Positions 12,277 through 21,711 of a DNA stretch of 55,861 nt are shown in pieces. The stretch comes from Fusibacter tunisiensis (GTDB lineage: Bacteria; Bacillota; Clostridia; Peptostreptococcales; Acidaminobacteraceae). The notes below the pieces were generated by a model. The model saw nothing but the letters and a program-made list of their open reading frames with translations, made no database searches and had not been told where the DNA came from. The stretch covers positions 1 through 55,861 of the forward strand of contig NZ_JAFBDT010000016.1 in assembly GCF_016908355.1 (NCBI RefSeq), read 5' to 3'. Numbering within the stretch: the stretch's first letter is position 1; every line of letters starts with the position of its first letter. The translations under genes were made by a program, and so were the position numbers.

Positions 12277-14204
12277 ATTTTAAAGTCAAATCCTTTCTCC
12301 GGTTGATATTCAAACGTTTCTTTAGGCTGTTTTTCCTGTGTCTTTGTTGAAAAATCCGACCACTCAAGCGTGCCTTTATCATACCCTATTTCATCTAGGG
12401 TTTCAAACACACCATCGAATGCTGGTTTTATTTTTTCAGGCGCGTCTGTCATGACTTTAACTGAAACCTTGCCTGCCTGTATGGTTACTCGAATTCCCAA
12501 CCCACCAAGTTTTCTTGAATCCATGCCAAAATAGAGTTCTGTATTATCGGCATCCAGTCGCATACCATTCTTTCGACCACTTACATATACTTTCATAGAG
12601 CCAACCGATTCACCATCTTCATAAGGCATGTTAAAATAGTGTGTTTGCCTGCCTTGATCTTGATTCTGCTGATTCATCATCTGTTGTCCCGTTAAATTCA
12701 TCAATGATTTTTGGACAGTACGCTGGTCCGTTTCCTCTTTCATCAATTTCAAAAGTATTTCTTTAACATTATTTTGTTGCCATTCCATATGTTTCTGAAA
12801 ATCCTTTTGCTCCACTTTTTCCGCAATTTCGGCTTCATGATTTACACCTGTAAACCTTAAAATCTCCATAATATCTCTGGCATGTCGAACCCCAGACGCG
12901 TCTTTTGAAGCTGTAAGCACAGCTTGTGCCTGCGCATCTATCCGAATACGATTGGGAAGGGGATTTTTATCACTTAAAGGGCGCTCAAATAAAGGTTGGA
13001 TTGCCTTTCCATTCTGAGTCACAAAGGCCTCCACACGTTTTAAAGAGGGCTTAAAGACCATTTCATCAAGTTGCTTCTGAACCTCTTTAACCAATTGAAC
13101 CGCCTTTGCCACATCCCCCTGAAGCACAAAATTTTTCGCATCACCAAGTCTTGCACTGGCATGCATTAGTTCTTTTTCCATATACATATCCGTAAATAAG
13201 GTCACATTGCTACGCAGGATCAAACGATCCGTTTTTTCAATGGCCATCATAATTTTATCCGTTAAGTCAGCAGGTTTGATGTGTTCCGGAACATCCAAAA
13301 CTTGAGACATCTCACTTTTATAAACCTCAAACGTTTTTGAGGCTGCAATTGTGGCTTCCGTTGTTTGCTCAACTAAAAATTGTTTCACGTCCATCAGTTG
13401 ATTGTCTAAGAGAACTGACATCTGATCTAAAGTTGCAATCACTAGCGCTTCAACATCACTTGAAACAACTTCCATATCTTCCGGTATTTCCGATGTAATT
13501 TCTGGAGCAATGTCTGGCTTAATGTCTGGCTTAATGTCTGACGTTTGAGTTTCTACCTTTAACGGATGTTGATCAATTGATTGCTCATAATCAGTTGAAT
13601 TATGGTTACTGGCTACTGGTATCTCGCTTATTATTTTTGACAATGCGCTCATCCATTGGTCCATTGATGCGTCTTCATCTAAGATCACACGACCCGTTTG
13701 ACCGACGAACTCTGATAGCGCCTTTACAATTTGAACAATTGCCTTTTTAAGGTGCGTTTCATTCTTAAGGGTATCAAGAATTTTTTGCTTAACCTCTTCG
13801 GGTATTTTCAAATGGCGAACAAGTCCTTCAACTTCTTTAAGGGTCATTTGAGGAAGTGGTGTTTCCACTTCTAAAAATCCAGTTTCACGAGATATTTCAC
13901 CTGTCAATGCAATGTGAATTGCCTGCAAATTATCTTGAGACAAATCGATACCTTTTGCCAAAGCCATTTCAACGGTCTCCAATTTCTCATCTGTGGTGCC
14001 TTCGGCAGTTTCCATAAATCGATTGATAATTTCCATACTCTTAACATCTGGTTTTTGATTGTATTTTTCAAACAAGCGCCTTATGGCTTGTTCATCTTTT
14101 GATTCAATTTTTGTCACAACAGGCTGATGGGCCTGCTGCTTATTAGAAAGCTCTTTCGGGGTGCTTTTCCCCATTAAATTTTGCATCCAACCATTAATTT
14201 TCAT
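12273..14204 (-). CDS. FliK-like (YlqG-type) large protein with C-terminal hook-length-control-like domain
   Basis: This 643-residue protein has a long, charged, mostly helical N-terminal region and a C-terminal domain of about 110 residues (YFNMPYEDGESVGSMKVYVS to DEIGYDKGTLEW) resembling the Flg_hook domain of FliK. FliK works with FlhB, and the next gene is a FlhB-tail homologue, so the pair may be a leftover or repurposed specificity switch. Near residue 220-235 the protein has a DIKP tetrapeptide repeated in tandem. The start at 14204 is preferred over a GTG three codons earlier because GAGGTGG lies five bases before it. Function unknown; the family call is by pattern and context. Confidence 0.6.
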   Translation of the reverse strand: MKINGWMQNLMGKSTPKELSNKQQAHQPVVTKIESKDEQAIRRLFEKYNQKPDVKSMEIINRFMETAEGTTDEKLETVEMALAKGIDLSQDNLQAIHIALTGEISRETGFLEVETPLPQMTLKEVEGLVRHLKIPEEVKQKILDTLKNETHLKKAIVQIVKALSEFVGQTGRVILDEDASMDQWMSALSKIISEIPVASNHNSTDYEQSIDQHPLKVETQTSDIKPDIKPDIAPEITSEIPEDMEVVSSDVEALVIATLDQMSVLLDNQLMDVKQFLVEQTTEATIAASKTFEVYKSEMSQVLDVPEHIKPADLTDKIMMAIEKTDRLILRSNVTLFTDMYMEKELMHASARLGDAKNFVLQGDVAKAVQLVKEVQKQLDEMVFKPSLKRVEAFVTQNGKAIQPLFERPLSDKNPLPNRIRIDAQAQAVLTASKDASGVRHARDIMEILRFTGVNHEAEIAEKVEQKDFQKHMEWQQNNVKEILLKLMKEETDQRTVQKSLMNLTGQQMMNQQNQDQGRQTHYFNMPYEDGESVGSMKVYVSGRKNGMRLDADNTELYFGMDSRKLGGLGIRVTIQAGKVSVKVMTDAPEKIKPAFDGVFETLDEIGYDKGTLEWSDFSTKTQEKQPKETFEYQPEKGFDFKI

Positions 14205-14239
14205 AACATCCACCTCATATAAAGTTATCGGCGGTCATC

Positions 14240-15139
14240 TTATGAATTGTTAGGCACAACCCGCTTTTTTTCACGTGCTGTTGTAAGGGTCAAAGATAAC
14301 ATAATCAAAGCACCCCCCGCCATTTGCTTCATAGAAATCAGGTCTCCTAAATAGAAGTAACTGAATATGATGGTTATAATTGGCAAAAAATTAATAAAGA
14401 GTGCTGATTCGGTTATCCCCAACAAGTCCATTGCTTTTGCATAATAGTAAAATCCCAATACCGAAGCAAATATGGACAAAAATATCAAATGGCCATATCC
14501 AGAAAGTGTTAAGTCATGCCATAAATTGTTTTCAAACGGAATGGCAATTATAAAGAGTGGCAGACTGTAAAAAAACTGATAGTAGATAATTGTCAAATAC
14601 GAGTATTTTTTAAAGAGCGGACGTGAGGCCATGGAATAAATAACCCAAGAAACGACCGCACCAAGCATCATCAAGTAGCCTATGGCTTCATCAGCAGAGA
14701 AAAAATCCTTCAACTTCATATCTACAACCAGAACAACACCCAAAATCGAAATCACAATGGCAAAAAAATCAAGCGCCCCTATCCTTCTTTTATAGAGTAT
14801 GGCTTCAAAAATTAAAGTCACCATCGGAATAGAAGCAATGATTAAAGAGGCTGGTGATGCAGAAATATAATAAATGCCCAAATTTTCAAAATAAAAATAG
14901 ATGGCAATTCCAATAGCACCTGCTAAGATAAATAAAATCCGATCTTTAGGATCAATCTTTAACGGCTGTTTGTGGAGACGCATCATGCCATACATAATTG
15001 CCGTTGCAATTATAAATCTAATACCACCAATGGTCATTGGCCCTAAAAAAGCCAATAAATACTCGGTACTTACAAACGAAATTCCCCAGAACAAAACAGG
15101 AATTGTGACACTGATTAAACCTTTTGTTTTATTTTGCAT
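14240..15139 (-). CDS. EamA/DMT family transporter
   Basis: A ten-helix membrane protein of the drug/metabolite transporter superfamily, with two EamA repeats: residues 1-140 (GISFVSTEYLLAFLGPMTIGGIRFIIATAIMYG) and 145-290 (GYLMMLGAVVSWVIYSMASRPL and ESALFINFLPIITIIFSYFYLGD). It probably exports amino acids or other metabolites, but the substrate cannot be told. I placed the start at 15139, where ATGCAAAATAA overlaps the stop of the upstream flavoprotein gene and GGAG lies nine bases before; an ATG at 15154 in the same frame is the longer alternative. Confidence 0.85.
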   Translation of the reverse strand: MQNKTKGLISVTIPVLFWGISFVSTEYLLAFLGPMTIGGIRFIIATAIMYGMMRLHKQPLKIDPKDRILFILAGAIGIAIYFYFENLGIYYISASPASLIIASIPMVTLIFEAILYKRRIGALDFFAIVISILGVVLVVDMKLKDFFSADEAIGYLMMLGAVVSWVIYSMASRPLFKKYSYLTIIYYQFFYSLPLFIIAIPFENNLWHDLTLSGYGHLIFLSIFASVLGFYYYAKAMDLLGITESALFINFLPIITIIFSYFYLGDLISMKQMAGGALIMLSLTLTTAREKKRVVPNNS

Positions 15140-16367
15140 ACGCATCTTCTCCATCTAGTTGTTTAATTTGTTCAGCCGCTACATACGCTGACGCAAAAGC
15201 CCACTGCAAGTTGTAGCCACCTGTATCCCCATCCACATCCATCACTTCGCCTACAAAATATAGGCCATTAATGATTTTGGACATCATCGTTTTAGGATTA
15301 ATCTGCCTAAGTCCGACACCACCAGAAGTTACCATAGCTTCATTTAAATCCGATAACCGGTTTATGCGCACTTCATAGCCGGTTAGCGCATCCACGATTT
15401 TTTTACGATTTTCCTTTGTCAGTTCAGCCAATTTCATCAGTCCATTCAACTGAACTTCTTTTAATACAAATTGCTTGACGCGGTCTGGTAAGTTAAGTTG
15501 ATTCATTAAAAAGGAAAGTGGGTTTCTGCCATGAGACGCAATCACCTCTAAAATTATATGATTTAATTTGTCTGCTTCTATGCCCGCCCAATTCAGTTTG
15601 AGCACATCCCCTTTTTCAATATACCTGCTATGGTCCAAAATTCCAGGACCACTTAACCCAAAATGCGTGCATAATATATCGCCACTAAAACTGTAAATTC
15701 TTTTCTTCTGACGTTCTATCGTACAGCTCATCTCTCGAATGACAAGTCCCTGTAATTCCTTTAAAGCATCTGATTTGATATAAACAGCAGCTAAAGCTGG
15801 TTTAGGCGCTACAATTTCATGCCCAAGTTTATCGGCCATTAAATACCCGTCCCCAGTGGTTCCCAATTTAGGATAAGTATAGCCTCCCGTTGCCAAAACC
15901 ACAGATTTCGTGGTAAAGGATTCCCCCTTTACACCAACACTAAAACCAAGATTGTTTTCAGTGATACTAAGAACCTGAACCCCTGTTTTAATCTCTGTTT
16001 GATCATAAGATTTGATGCTTGTAACCAAGGCATTTAAAACATCCTTTGATCGCATTGACACCGGAAATATCTTTCCATCTTCACGTTCTATAGTTTCAAC
16101 ACCCATCTTTCCAAATTTTTCAAGAACCTGTTGATTTGTATGACGATTGAGGGCGTGCTTAACAAATTTCCAGTGCCCACCATAATGGGACTTGAATCCA
16201 GCAATAGGACCACCATGCGTCAGATTACACTGACCATTTCCAGAGATGAGAAGCTTTAACCCAAGTCTTGTGTTTTTTTCCAAAATTAGAACACGCTGAT
16301 TTGGGAGTTGAGCAGCAAGATATAGCCCAGATGCACCTCCACCAATTATTATTGCATCATAAATCAT
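15129..16367 (-). CDS. NAD(P)/FAD-dependent oxidoreductase, HI0933/YhiN (BaiN-like) family
   Basis: This 412-residue flavoprotein opens with a dinucleotide-binding GGGASGLYLAAQLP and a family signature, RLGLKLLISGNGQCNLTH, near residue 35-55. ATGGYTYPKLGTTGDGY near residue 160 and the C-terminal VMDVDGDTGGYNLQWAFASAYVA are also typical. The family includes BaiN, implicated in bile acid reduction, but most members have no assigned substrate and none is implied here. SD AGAGG precedes the ATG. It shares a short divergent promoter region with the ATPase gene at 16428 and its 3' end overlaps the EamA gene. Confidence 0.87.
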   Translation of the reverse strand: MIYDAIIIGGGASGLYLAAQLPNQRVLILEKNTRLGLKLLISGNGQCNLTHGGPIAGFKSHYGGHWKFVKHALNRHTNQQVLEKFGKMGVETIEREDGKIFPVSMRSKDVLNALVTSIKSYDQTEIKTGVQVLSITENNLGFSVGVKGESFTTKSVVLATGGYTYPKLGTTGDGYLMADKLGHEIVAPKPALAAVYIKSDALKELQGLVIREMSCTIERQKKRIYSFSGDILCTHFGLSGPGILDHSRYIEKGDVLKLNWAGIEADKLNHIILEVIASHGRNPLSFLMNQLNLPDRVKQFVLKEVQLNGLMKLAELTKENRKKIVDALTGYEVRINRLSDLNEAMVTSGGVGLRQINPKTMMSKIINGLYFVGEVMDVDGDTGGYNLQWAFASAYVAAEQIKQLDGEDAYAK

Positions 16368-16368
16368 G

Positions 16369-16397
16369 TTTACCTCTTTTTCATTTCACGATATAAT
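16369..16397 (+). promoter_or_regulatory. Promoter of the BREX-type ATPase gene
   Basis: TTTACC (16369-16374) and TATAAT (16392-16397) are 17 bases apart. Transcription would begin near 16404, which excludes the first in-frame ATG and favours the ATG at 16428. The box overlaps the divergent flavoprotein leader. Confidence 0.7.
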
Positions 16398-16427
16398 ACA
16401 CACATGAATCCCCTTAAGGAGAAAAAT

Positions 16428-17513
16428 ATGGCTCTCGATGTCAATGGCATTCTCAATGCGCTTCGCAGCGGAACACCACCAAAAAAACACATCGTTTCAA
16501 TTCTTTCAGGCCGAACGGATGAAATTAAAAACTTTAAAGCAGTATTAGACACCACTTCAACCGGCACTGGCATGGTCAAATTTATGGTTGGAGACTATGG
16601 TGCCGGAAAATCCTTTTTACTTGAAACCTTCAAGCATATTGCGCTCAACGACGATTTTGTTGTGTCTGAAATGCAGCTTAATAGTGGGTTTAGATTCAAC
16701 AAAATAGAAGAATTCTATTACGCCATTATGCACAATTTGGCCCTTAAAGCTCTCCCGCAAGTAACTGCTTCTTTTGATGATTTGTTCAACCTTTGGATTG
16801 AAAATTTAAAACACGTTCCTGACAACACTTTAAAATCTAAAGAAATTTTGTGGGTCTGTGACGCTTTGGCGAGGTTCAACACAAACTATTCAAGAGCTTT
16901 CTTAAGTTACATACGGGCAAAAATAAAAGGCGATTTTGAAACGATTAGGGCTTCATCTGCCTGGTTATCCGGCGAAAAACATATCCCATATGCTATGAAG
17001 CAAAAAATTGATTTAATCGGTTCTATGGATCGGCAAAATGCCATTGACTTTTTAAAGGCTTTTGTCAAATTGATTACACTCATGGACTATAAAGGTCTGG
17101 TTATTTTAATTGATGAAGCCGATCTTATTTTAACCGAAAGATCGGATATCCGATCAACAGCACTGTCAAACTTAAAATACCTTGTCGACCTCACCACAAC
17201 CGGTGATCTTCCAAATACTTTAATTGTCTTTTCTGGTGCAAATGATTTGATTGACAATCCAAATTTCGGGGTATTATCACAACCAGCACTGTTCCAAAGA
17301 ATCCAGCATCACATTTGGACGATTTCACCACTTTCTCGGGAACATTTGCTAGAGCTTACAGAAAAAACACTTGAAATTTTTCAAAAGAAATATGTGCTCC
17401 CAAGCGGGATTACACCAGAGCACGTATACACAAAAATAAACCCTTCACCACAAGTGCAAACACGTGAATATGTAACGGCGCTCATGACAATTTTAGATCA
17501 AGAGACAAATTAA
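16428..17513 (+). CDS. Orphan P-loop ATPase of the BREX BrxC/BrxD-like (DUF2791) family
   Basis: The 361-residue protein has Walker A GDYGAGKS at about 55-62 and Walker B VILIDEAD at 225-232, embedded in the pattern I recognise from BrxD-like ATP-binding proteins of BREX phage-defence loci (ALRSGTPPKKH at the start; a YLVDLTTTGDLPN and FSGANDLID sensor region). No BREX partner (BrxA, BrxB, BrxC, PglX, PglZ, BrxL) is present in the window, so a defence function cannot be claimed. Stand-alone copies of such ATPases occur in clostridia with unknown role. The start at 16428 follows AAGGAG by seven bases. A lone plus-strand gene beside the H-NOX receptor, separated from it by 103 bases. Confidence 0.72.
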   Translation: MALDVNGILNALRSGTPPKKHIVSILSGRTDEIKNFKAVLDTTSTGTGMVKFMVGDYGAGKSFLLETFKHIALNDDFVVSEMQLNSGFRFNKIEEFYYAIMHNLALKALPQVTASFDDLFNLWIENLKHVPDNTLKSKEILWVCDALARFNTNYSRAFLSYIRAKIKGDFETIRASSAWLSGEKHIPYAMKQKIDLIGSMDRQNAIDFLKAFVKLITLMDYKGLVILIDEADLILTERSDIRSTALSNLKYLVDLTTTGDLPNTLIVFSGANDLIDNPNFGVLSQPALFQRIQHHIWTISPLSREHLLELTEKTLEIFQKKYVLPSGITPEHVYTKINPSPQVQTREYVTALMTILDQETN

Positions 17514-17616
17514 CGCTACCGTCTCTATTTTACACCATTATTTCATGAATATATGAGATTTTTATCAAAAATTCTATTATAATATTTTTATAACATCAAT
17601 AAAGGAAGGTGCATCT

Positions 17617-19431
17617 ATGAAAGGAACCGTTGTAAACATTTGGCTCAATACCATTTCAAAACTTTATGGCGAAGATACCAAAAACAGCATTCTCACTCAG
17701 GAAGGCTGGGATCCCAGAAAACTTATAACACCACTTGAGGAAATTGAGGACCAAAAGATTTTTTCATTAATCAGTGCCTTTGCTAAAAAAGATGGCATTA
17801 CAAGCGACGAGCTCTGGCGTAAAATTGGTCAACGTAATATTCAATCATTTTACAGTTGGTTTCCATCTTACTTCGACGCATCCTGTTCTATGAGTTTCCT
17901 TATGATGATGGATCGCGTCCATACACAACTTACTAAAATGATCCCAGGGGCCAAACCACCACGCATGATTCCCGAAATACTTGGGGAAAAAGAAATGACC
18001 ATTACCTACAAATCAAAACGTGGTCTTTTCCAATATCTAGCTGGTCTCTTTGAAGGTGTCTCCGAACACTATCAAGAAAAGATTGATGTAAAAATCCTGG
18101 AACAATTTAAAGAGTCAGATGGCACCCATGTTGGAAAATTCCATCTAACATTTGAAAAATCACCACAGGTTGTTCGCAAATACAAATTCTCAAGAGTTTT
18201 ATCTTTAGGGTTTATAAAAAATCTACCACTTAAAATTACACTTTTACCAACACTGCTTTCCGTAGGTGCAATCTTAATTTTAAACGGTACAGATAACATA
18301 CCGCTACTTATTGCAACACCTGTTGTTGTTGCAGTATCAAGTATTTTAACTGGTAGCGCTATCATGAAACCTCTTGAAGACATAAACCAGGAACTGGATC
18401 GGATTAGACGAATTGACATCCCAGAAGACGTGGTTGTGAAAACTGGAGACACTTTTGAAAAATCATATATGGAAATTGCCAAAGCAAAAGATGGCATCCG
18501 CGAGGAGTTCACTTATTTTAAAGGTGGCATGGATGATTTATACTCATTCACAGACAAGTTTTCCGTCGTTGCTAAAAATCTTGGTAACGTTTCGGATTTG
18601 ATTTCCCAATCTGTTCAAGAAGTTGCTGAAGGTGCCATTCATCAAGCCACAGAAACCGAAGGATCCGTTAGCATTTTGGCGGATAATATAGAAATATTAA
18701 ATCAAATCAGCCAACGCGAACTAGAGGGTAAGGAAAGTCTGGAATCAGCAGTGGAAAAAATCGAACTTTCCTTTAACGACATCGAAAAGGTCTCTTTAAA
18801 CCTAAATCAAGTAAAAGATAAATTTGCAGAAGTGAACACACAAGGCAATGAATTGAGCAAAAAAGTGAAAGACATCATCACAATTGTCAGCACCGTTGAG
18901 AGCATCGCTGAACAAACAAATCTTTTGGCACTTAACGCATCAATTGAGGCAGCCCGTGCTGGCGAGATGGGTAGAGGATTCAGTGTGGTTGCAGAGGAAA
19001 TTCGAAAACTTGCAGAAGACTCAAAAGAAGCTGTAAGTACAATCAACAACAGTTTAAATCAATTTACACACGGCGTAAACAGCATGGTTAAGCAAGTAAA
19101 CGATCAATTTATCGAGCTTGATAACGGAACTCAAACCATGGCCAATGTAACTGAAGAAAGCAAAAACGCTTCCAACCGGATAAAAGTGGTTTCAGATTCT
19201 ATTTCCGAAATTTCAAGTCAGTTGTCAAGTGAAACACAAAAGATCAACAAAGTCTTTGAGAACATGCATACATTGGCTGCAATCGCCGAAGAAAATTCAG
19301 CAACCTCTCAGGAAATGAGTGCTAATGTAACCAGCTTCTCTTCAGAAATTGCTTCATTAACTGAAAACATTTCAGAACTTGAAAAAGTTGTCTTGTTCCT
19401 GAAAAACGAGCTCAAGAGATATCACTTATAA
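17617..19431 (+). CDS. H-NOX-domain methyl-accepting chemotaxis protein (predicted O2 sensor)
   Basis: The 604-residue protein fuses a heme nitric-oxide/oxygen-binding domain (residues 1-185) to two membrane helices (about 206-222 and 228-248), a linker and a full MCP signalling hairpin with the tip near 432-450 ([19 protein letters not shown]). H-NOX landmarks occur at the numbering of the Thermoanaerobacter protein: proximal heme ligand H102, P115, and the YxSxR motif Y131-S133-R135. The distal-pocket residues W9, N74 and Y140, which stabilise bound O2 in that protein, are all present. It therefore probably senses O2 rather than only NO and signals to CheA/CheW for avoidance. There is no periplasmic sensor domain, so sensing is cytoplasmic. 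SD AAAGGAAGG; a TATAAT lies 31 bases before it. Confidence 0.93.
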   Translation: MKGTVVNIWLNTISKLYGEDTKNSILTQEGWDPRKLITPLEEIEDQKIFSLISAFAKKDGITSDELWRKIGQRNIQSFYSWFPSYFDASCSMSFLMMMDRVHTQLTKMIPGAKPPRMIPEILGEKEMTITYKSKRGLFQYLAGLFEGVSEHYQEKIDVKILEQFKESDGTHVGKFHLTFEKSPQVVRKYKFSRVLSLGFIKNLPLKITLLPTLLSVGAILILNGTDNIPLLIATPVVVAVSSILTGSAIMKPLEDINQELDRIRRIDIPEDVVVKTGDTFEKSYMEIAKAKDGIREEFTYFKGGMDDLYSFTDKFSVVAKNLGNVSDLISQSVQEVAEGAIHQATETEGSVSILADNIEILNQISQRELEGKESLESAVEKIELSFNDIEKVSLNLNQVKDKFAEVNTQGNELSKKVKDIITIVSTVESIAEQTNLLALNASIEAARAGEMGRGFSVVAEEIRKLAEDSKEAVSTINNSLNQFTHGVNSMVKQVNDQFIELDNGTQTMANVTEESKNASNRIKVVSDSISEISSQLSSETQKINKVFENMHTLAAIAEENSATSQEMSANVTSFSSEIASLTENISELEKVVLFLKNELKRYHL

Positions 19432-19433
19432 AT

Positions 19434-19485
19434 AAAAGGCCATGTTGCAACTCTAAGAAATTAGAAATGCAACACGGCCTTTTTT
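19434..19485. terminator. Bidirectional terminator between the H-NOX receptor and the MATE gene
   Basis: A 16-base stem (19434-19449 with 19468-19484; one mismatch) ends in T6 on the plus strand and is opened by AAAA, giving T on the minus strand. It serves two convergent genes. Confidence 0.85.
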
Positions 19486-19510
19486 ATCTTTGCAAAATTG
19501 CCCTATCCTT

Positions 19511-20869
19511 TTAGACAAGACGCGGATTTTCATAGATGTTGATTTTAAAGTATAAGAAACTATTTAAGACCAGCCTCACAGTCATATCAAGTGCAATTGC
19601 GAGGAAAATAACATTTAAAGAGAAGTGAAAAAGATAAGCTGCTGAGAGCGCAATTGGGACGCGTACCAAATAGAGGCCAACACCTGCCGAATACATCGGC
19701 ATTTTTGTATAACCGCCTCCTCTAAGAGCGCCACCGATTACACCCGCCATATTTTGTGGCACTTGAGCCAATCCACAGTAAATCAGATAGACAGTTCCAA
19801 TAGAAATTAAGCTCATATCATCCGTCATAATCCCCAACATAAAATTAGGAAAAAAGACCAAAATCCCACCGCCTATTATAGACATTACAATTGCCCACAT
19901 TAGAATTTCTCTAAAATAACGTTTGGCATTTTCAAAATCTCCCGCACCTAAGTACCGACCAACATATGCTGTCGCCGCAACTTGAAACCCAGCAGCAGGC
20001 ATATAAGCAATACTCTCCGCTTGAAGGCCCAACTGGTATGCTGCATACGCATCATCCCCATATGTCAAAATGGCACGAATTAAAAGCACAGAACTTAATT
20101 GCCAAAACAAAGATTCTATTGCACTTGGAATCCCTGTCCCATATACCGCTTTCATAATCGGCTTTGAAAATTTGAAAAATTCAGTTAAGCCAACTCCCTC
20201 CAAAATACCACCTTTTCTACGCATAAACACAATGGCAATACCTGCTGCAATTGCTTGAGAAAGCACCATTGCCATCCCTGCGCCCAAAAGACCATATGCC
20301 GGAACAAATAAAAACCCGCGTACCAGTATCAAGCCCAACACCACATTTAGAAGATTCATTATCCCACTTATAATCATAGGTGTTGTGGCATCCCCTTTTC
20401 CCTGCAGGGCGCCAGAAGTAATAATAACAGTTCCCAAAAATGGCATTCCAAGGCCAACAATTCGAAGCAAGGTTGTTCCAGTTTCTAGAAGTTCACCACT
20501 TGCACCAAAGAGTTTCAACCAATATTGAGGTACCAAAAGAAGTGTCAATACAAAAATAATTGATAAAATTATAATCGAGCCAATGGTTTGACGTATTGCG
20601 TTTTGTATTCGATCAAAATTATGGGCGCCTAAGGCTTGTGCGATAACCACTTGAACCCCAATTGCAATCCCTTTATAGGCTGCCCAGATAATCCCTCTAA
20701 CACGGGTACTTAGGCCCATCGCGCCAATGGCAATATACCCCAAATCGCCAATCAAGGCCATTGAAACGATTCCCACCAACATTTCCAATATATTAGCCGC
20801 CATAATCGGAACAATCATTTTTAAGATTGATATCCGCATCTCTTTTTTGTTTTCCAAACTACCAACCAT
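19511..20869 (-). CDS. MATE family efflux transporter
   Basis: A 452-residue protein with twelve predicted helices in two MatE repeats, antiporting cationic drugs or metabolites with Na+ or H+. Typical segments are MIVPIMAANILEMLVGIVSMALIGDLG at the start, AYKGIAIGVQVVIAQALGA, a GAGMAMVLSQAIAAGIA stretch near residue 200, and AAGFQVAATAYVGRYLGAGD near residue 290, with GGALRGGGYTKMPMYSAGVG near 390. SD GGGGTGGGG. The substrate cannot be read from sequence. It is monocistronic, with terminators on both sides. Confidence 0.9.
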   Translation of the reverse strand: MVGSLENKKEMRISILKMIVPIMAANILEMLVGIVSMALIGDLGYIAIGAMGLSTRVRGIIWAAYKGIAIGVQVVIAQALGAHNFDRIQNAIRQTIGSIIILSIIFVLTLLLVPQYWLKLFGASGELLETGTTLLRIVGLGMPFLGTVIITSGALQGKGDATTPMIISGIMNLLNVVLGLILVRGFLFVPAYGLLGAGMAMVLSQAIAAGIAIVFMRRKGGILEGVGLTEFFKFSKPIMKAVYGTGIPSAIESLFWQLSSVLLIRAILTYGDDAYAAYQLGLQAESIAYMPAAGFQVAATAYVGRYLGAGDFENAKRYFREILMWAIVMSIIGGGILVFFPNFMLGIMTDDMSLISIGTVYLIYCGLAQVPQNMAGVIGGALRGGGYTKMPMYSAGVGLYLVRVPIALSAAYLFHFSLNVIFLAIALDMTVRLVLNSFLYFKINIYENPRLV

Positions 20870-20961
20870 GCCCCACCCCGGTAAATTTTTATTTCGCTTC
20901 CCTTAATATTTTAACAGAACATACATGGATGTAAATCAAATCTTTTTAACTCAAAGCAAAC

Positions 20962-20987
20962 AAAAAAGCACGGCTCTATCACCGTGC
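20962..20987 (-). terminator. Terminator behind the riboflavin transporter gene
   Basis: GCACGG (20968) pairs with CCGTGC (20982-20987) around a short loop; on the minus strand T6 follows the stem. Confidence 0.85.
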
Positions 20988-21021
20988 AATTTTATCACTA
21001 AATCTTAAGTTATAGAAGGTT

Positions 21022-21615
21022 CTACCGATGTAAAATCGGAGAAATACGTTTGTAAAGCAGGAGTGTTAAAAACGAAAGAACAACCCCTTTAAAAAGATTA
21101 AATGGAACGATTCCATAAAGAACAAGGGTTTCCATTGAAACGATTGATTTGTTAACGGCAGCCCCCATTCCAATAATAGCCTCTAACGGCATAAAGTTTG
21201 AATAAAATGGCAACATAACATAGTAATTTGCCAAACCACCAACCATTGCCATCACTAAAGTGCCAACTGCAAGGCCAATAATCGCAGATTTCTTGGTTTT
21301 ATGCCTTTTGTAAATCACTGCCGCAGGTACAACAATGGCAATTCCAACTACAAAATTCGCAAGTTCACCAACACCACCTGTTGATGTTTGCAACAAATGC
21401 AACAAATTCTTAACCGCCTCAATGGCGACGCCAGCCAAAGGCCCCATAGCAAATGCACCAATCAAGGCAGGGAGATCACTGATATCAATTTTTAAAAATG
21501 CTGGAAAAATCGGTACAATCAGTTCAATTTGCATCAGTACAAAAGCCAAAACACTGAGCATGGCAATTTTCGTCATCTGTGATACAGACAACTTCTTCTT
21601 TTCACTTGTAATCAT
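21022..21615 (-). CDS. ribU: Riboflavin ECF transporter S-component, RibU type
   Basis: A 197-residue membrane protein with six helices. It is the substrate-binding subunit of an energy-coupling-factor transporter that imports riboflavin with a shared EcfAAT module encoded elsewhere. The pattern MTKIAMLSVLAFVLMQIELIVPIFPAFLKIDISDLPALIGAFAMGPLAG is typical of RibU (KxDxSDxPxLI near residue 45). I place the start at 21615, behind GGAGG, because the longer frame would begin inside the attenuator hairpin. The specificity call is strongly supported by the FMN riboswitch directly upstream. Confidence 0.92.
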   Translation of the reverse strand: MITSEKKKLSVSQMTKIAMLSVLAFVLMQIELIVPIFPAFLKIDISDLPALIGAFAMGPLAGVAIEAVKNLLHLLQTSTGGVGELANFVVGIAIVVPAAVIYKRHKTKKSAIIGLAVGTLVMAMVGGLANYYVMLPFYSNFMPLEAIIGMGAAVNKSIVSMETLVLYGIVPFNLFKGVVLSFLTLLLYKRISPILHR

Positions 21616-21661
21616 AAGCCTACCTCCAAAATAATATGCGGGTTTATGACTTTGGCGCAAT

Positions 21662-21690
21662 AAAAAACCCCAAAGCATGTCACTTCAGGG
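21662..21690 (-). terminator. Attenuator terminator of the FMN riboswitch
   Basis: CCCTGAAG (21683-21690) pairs with CTTTGGGG (21668-21675), with two G-T pairs, and six T follow on the minus strand (21662-21667). It lies between the aptamer and the ribU start, so FMN binding would end transcription here. Confidence 0.8.
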
Positions 21691-21711
21691 AAAATAGACG
21701 TGAAACATAAA

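Noticed and set aside
13509-13540. A larger repeat array in the FliK-like gene
   Set aside because: Only two to three units are present and the sequence outside is unrelated, so it is a local tandem repeat.
16428-17513. A BREX phage-defence system
   Set aside because: Only the ATPase is present; none of the other BREX proteins is encoded within the window.
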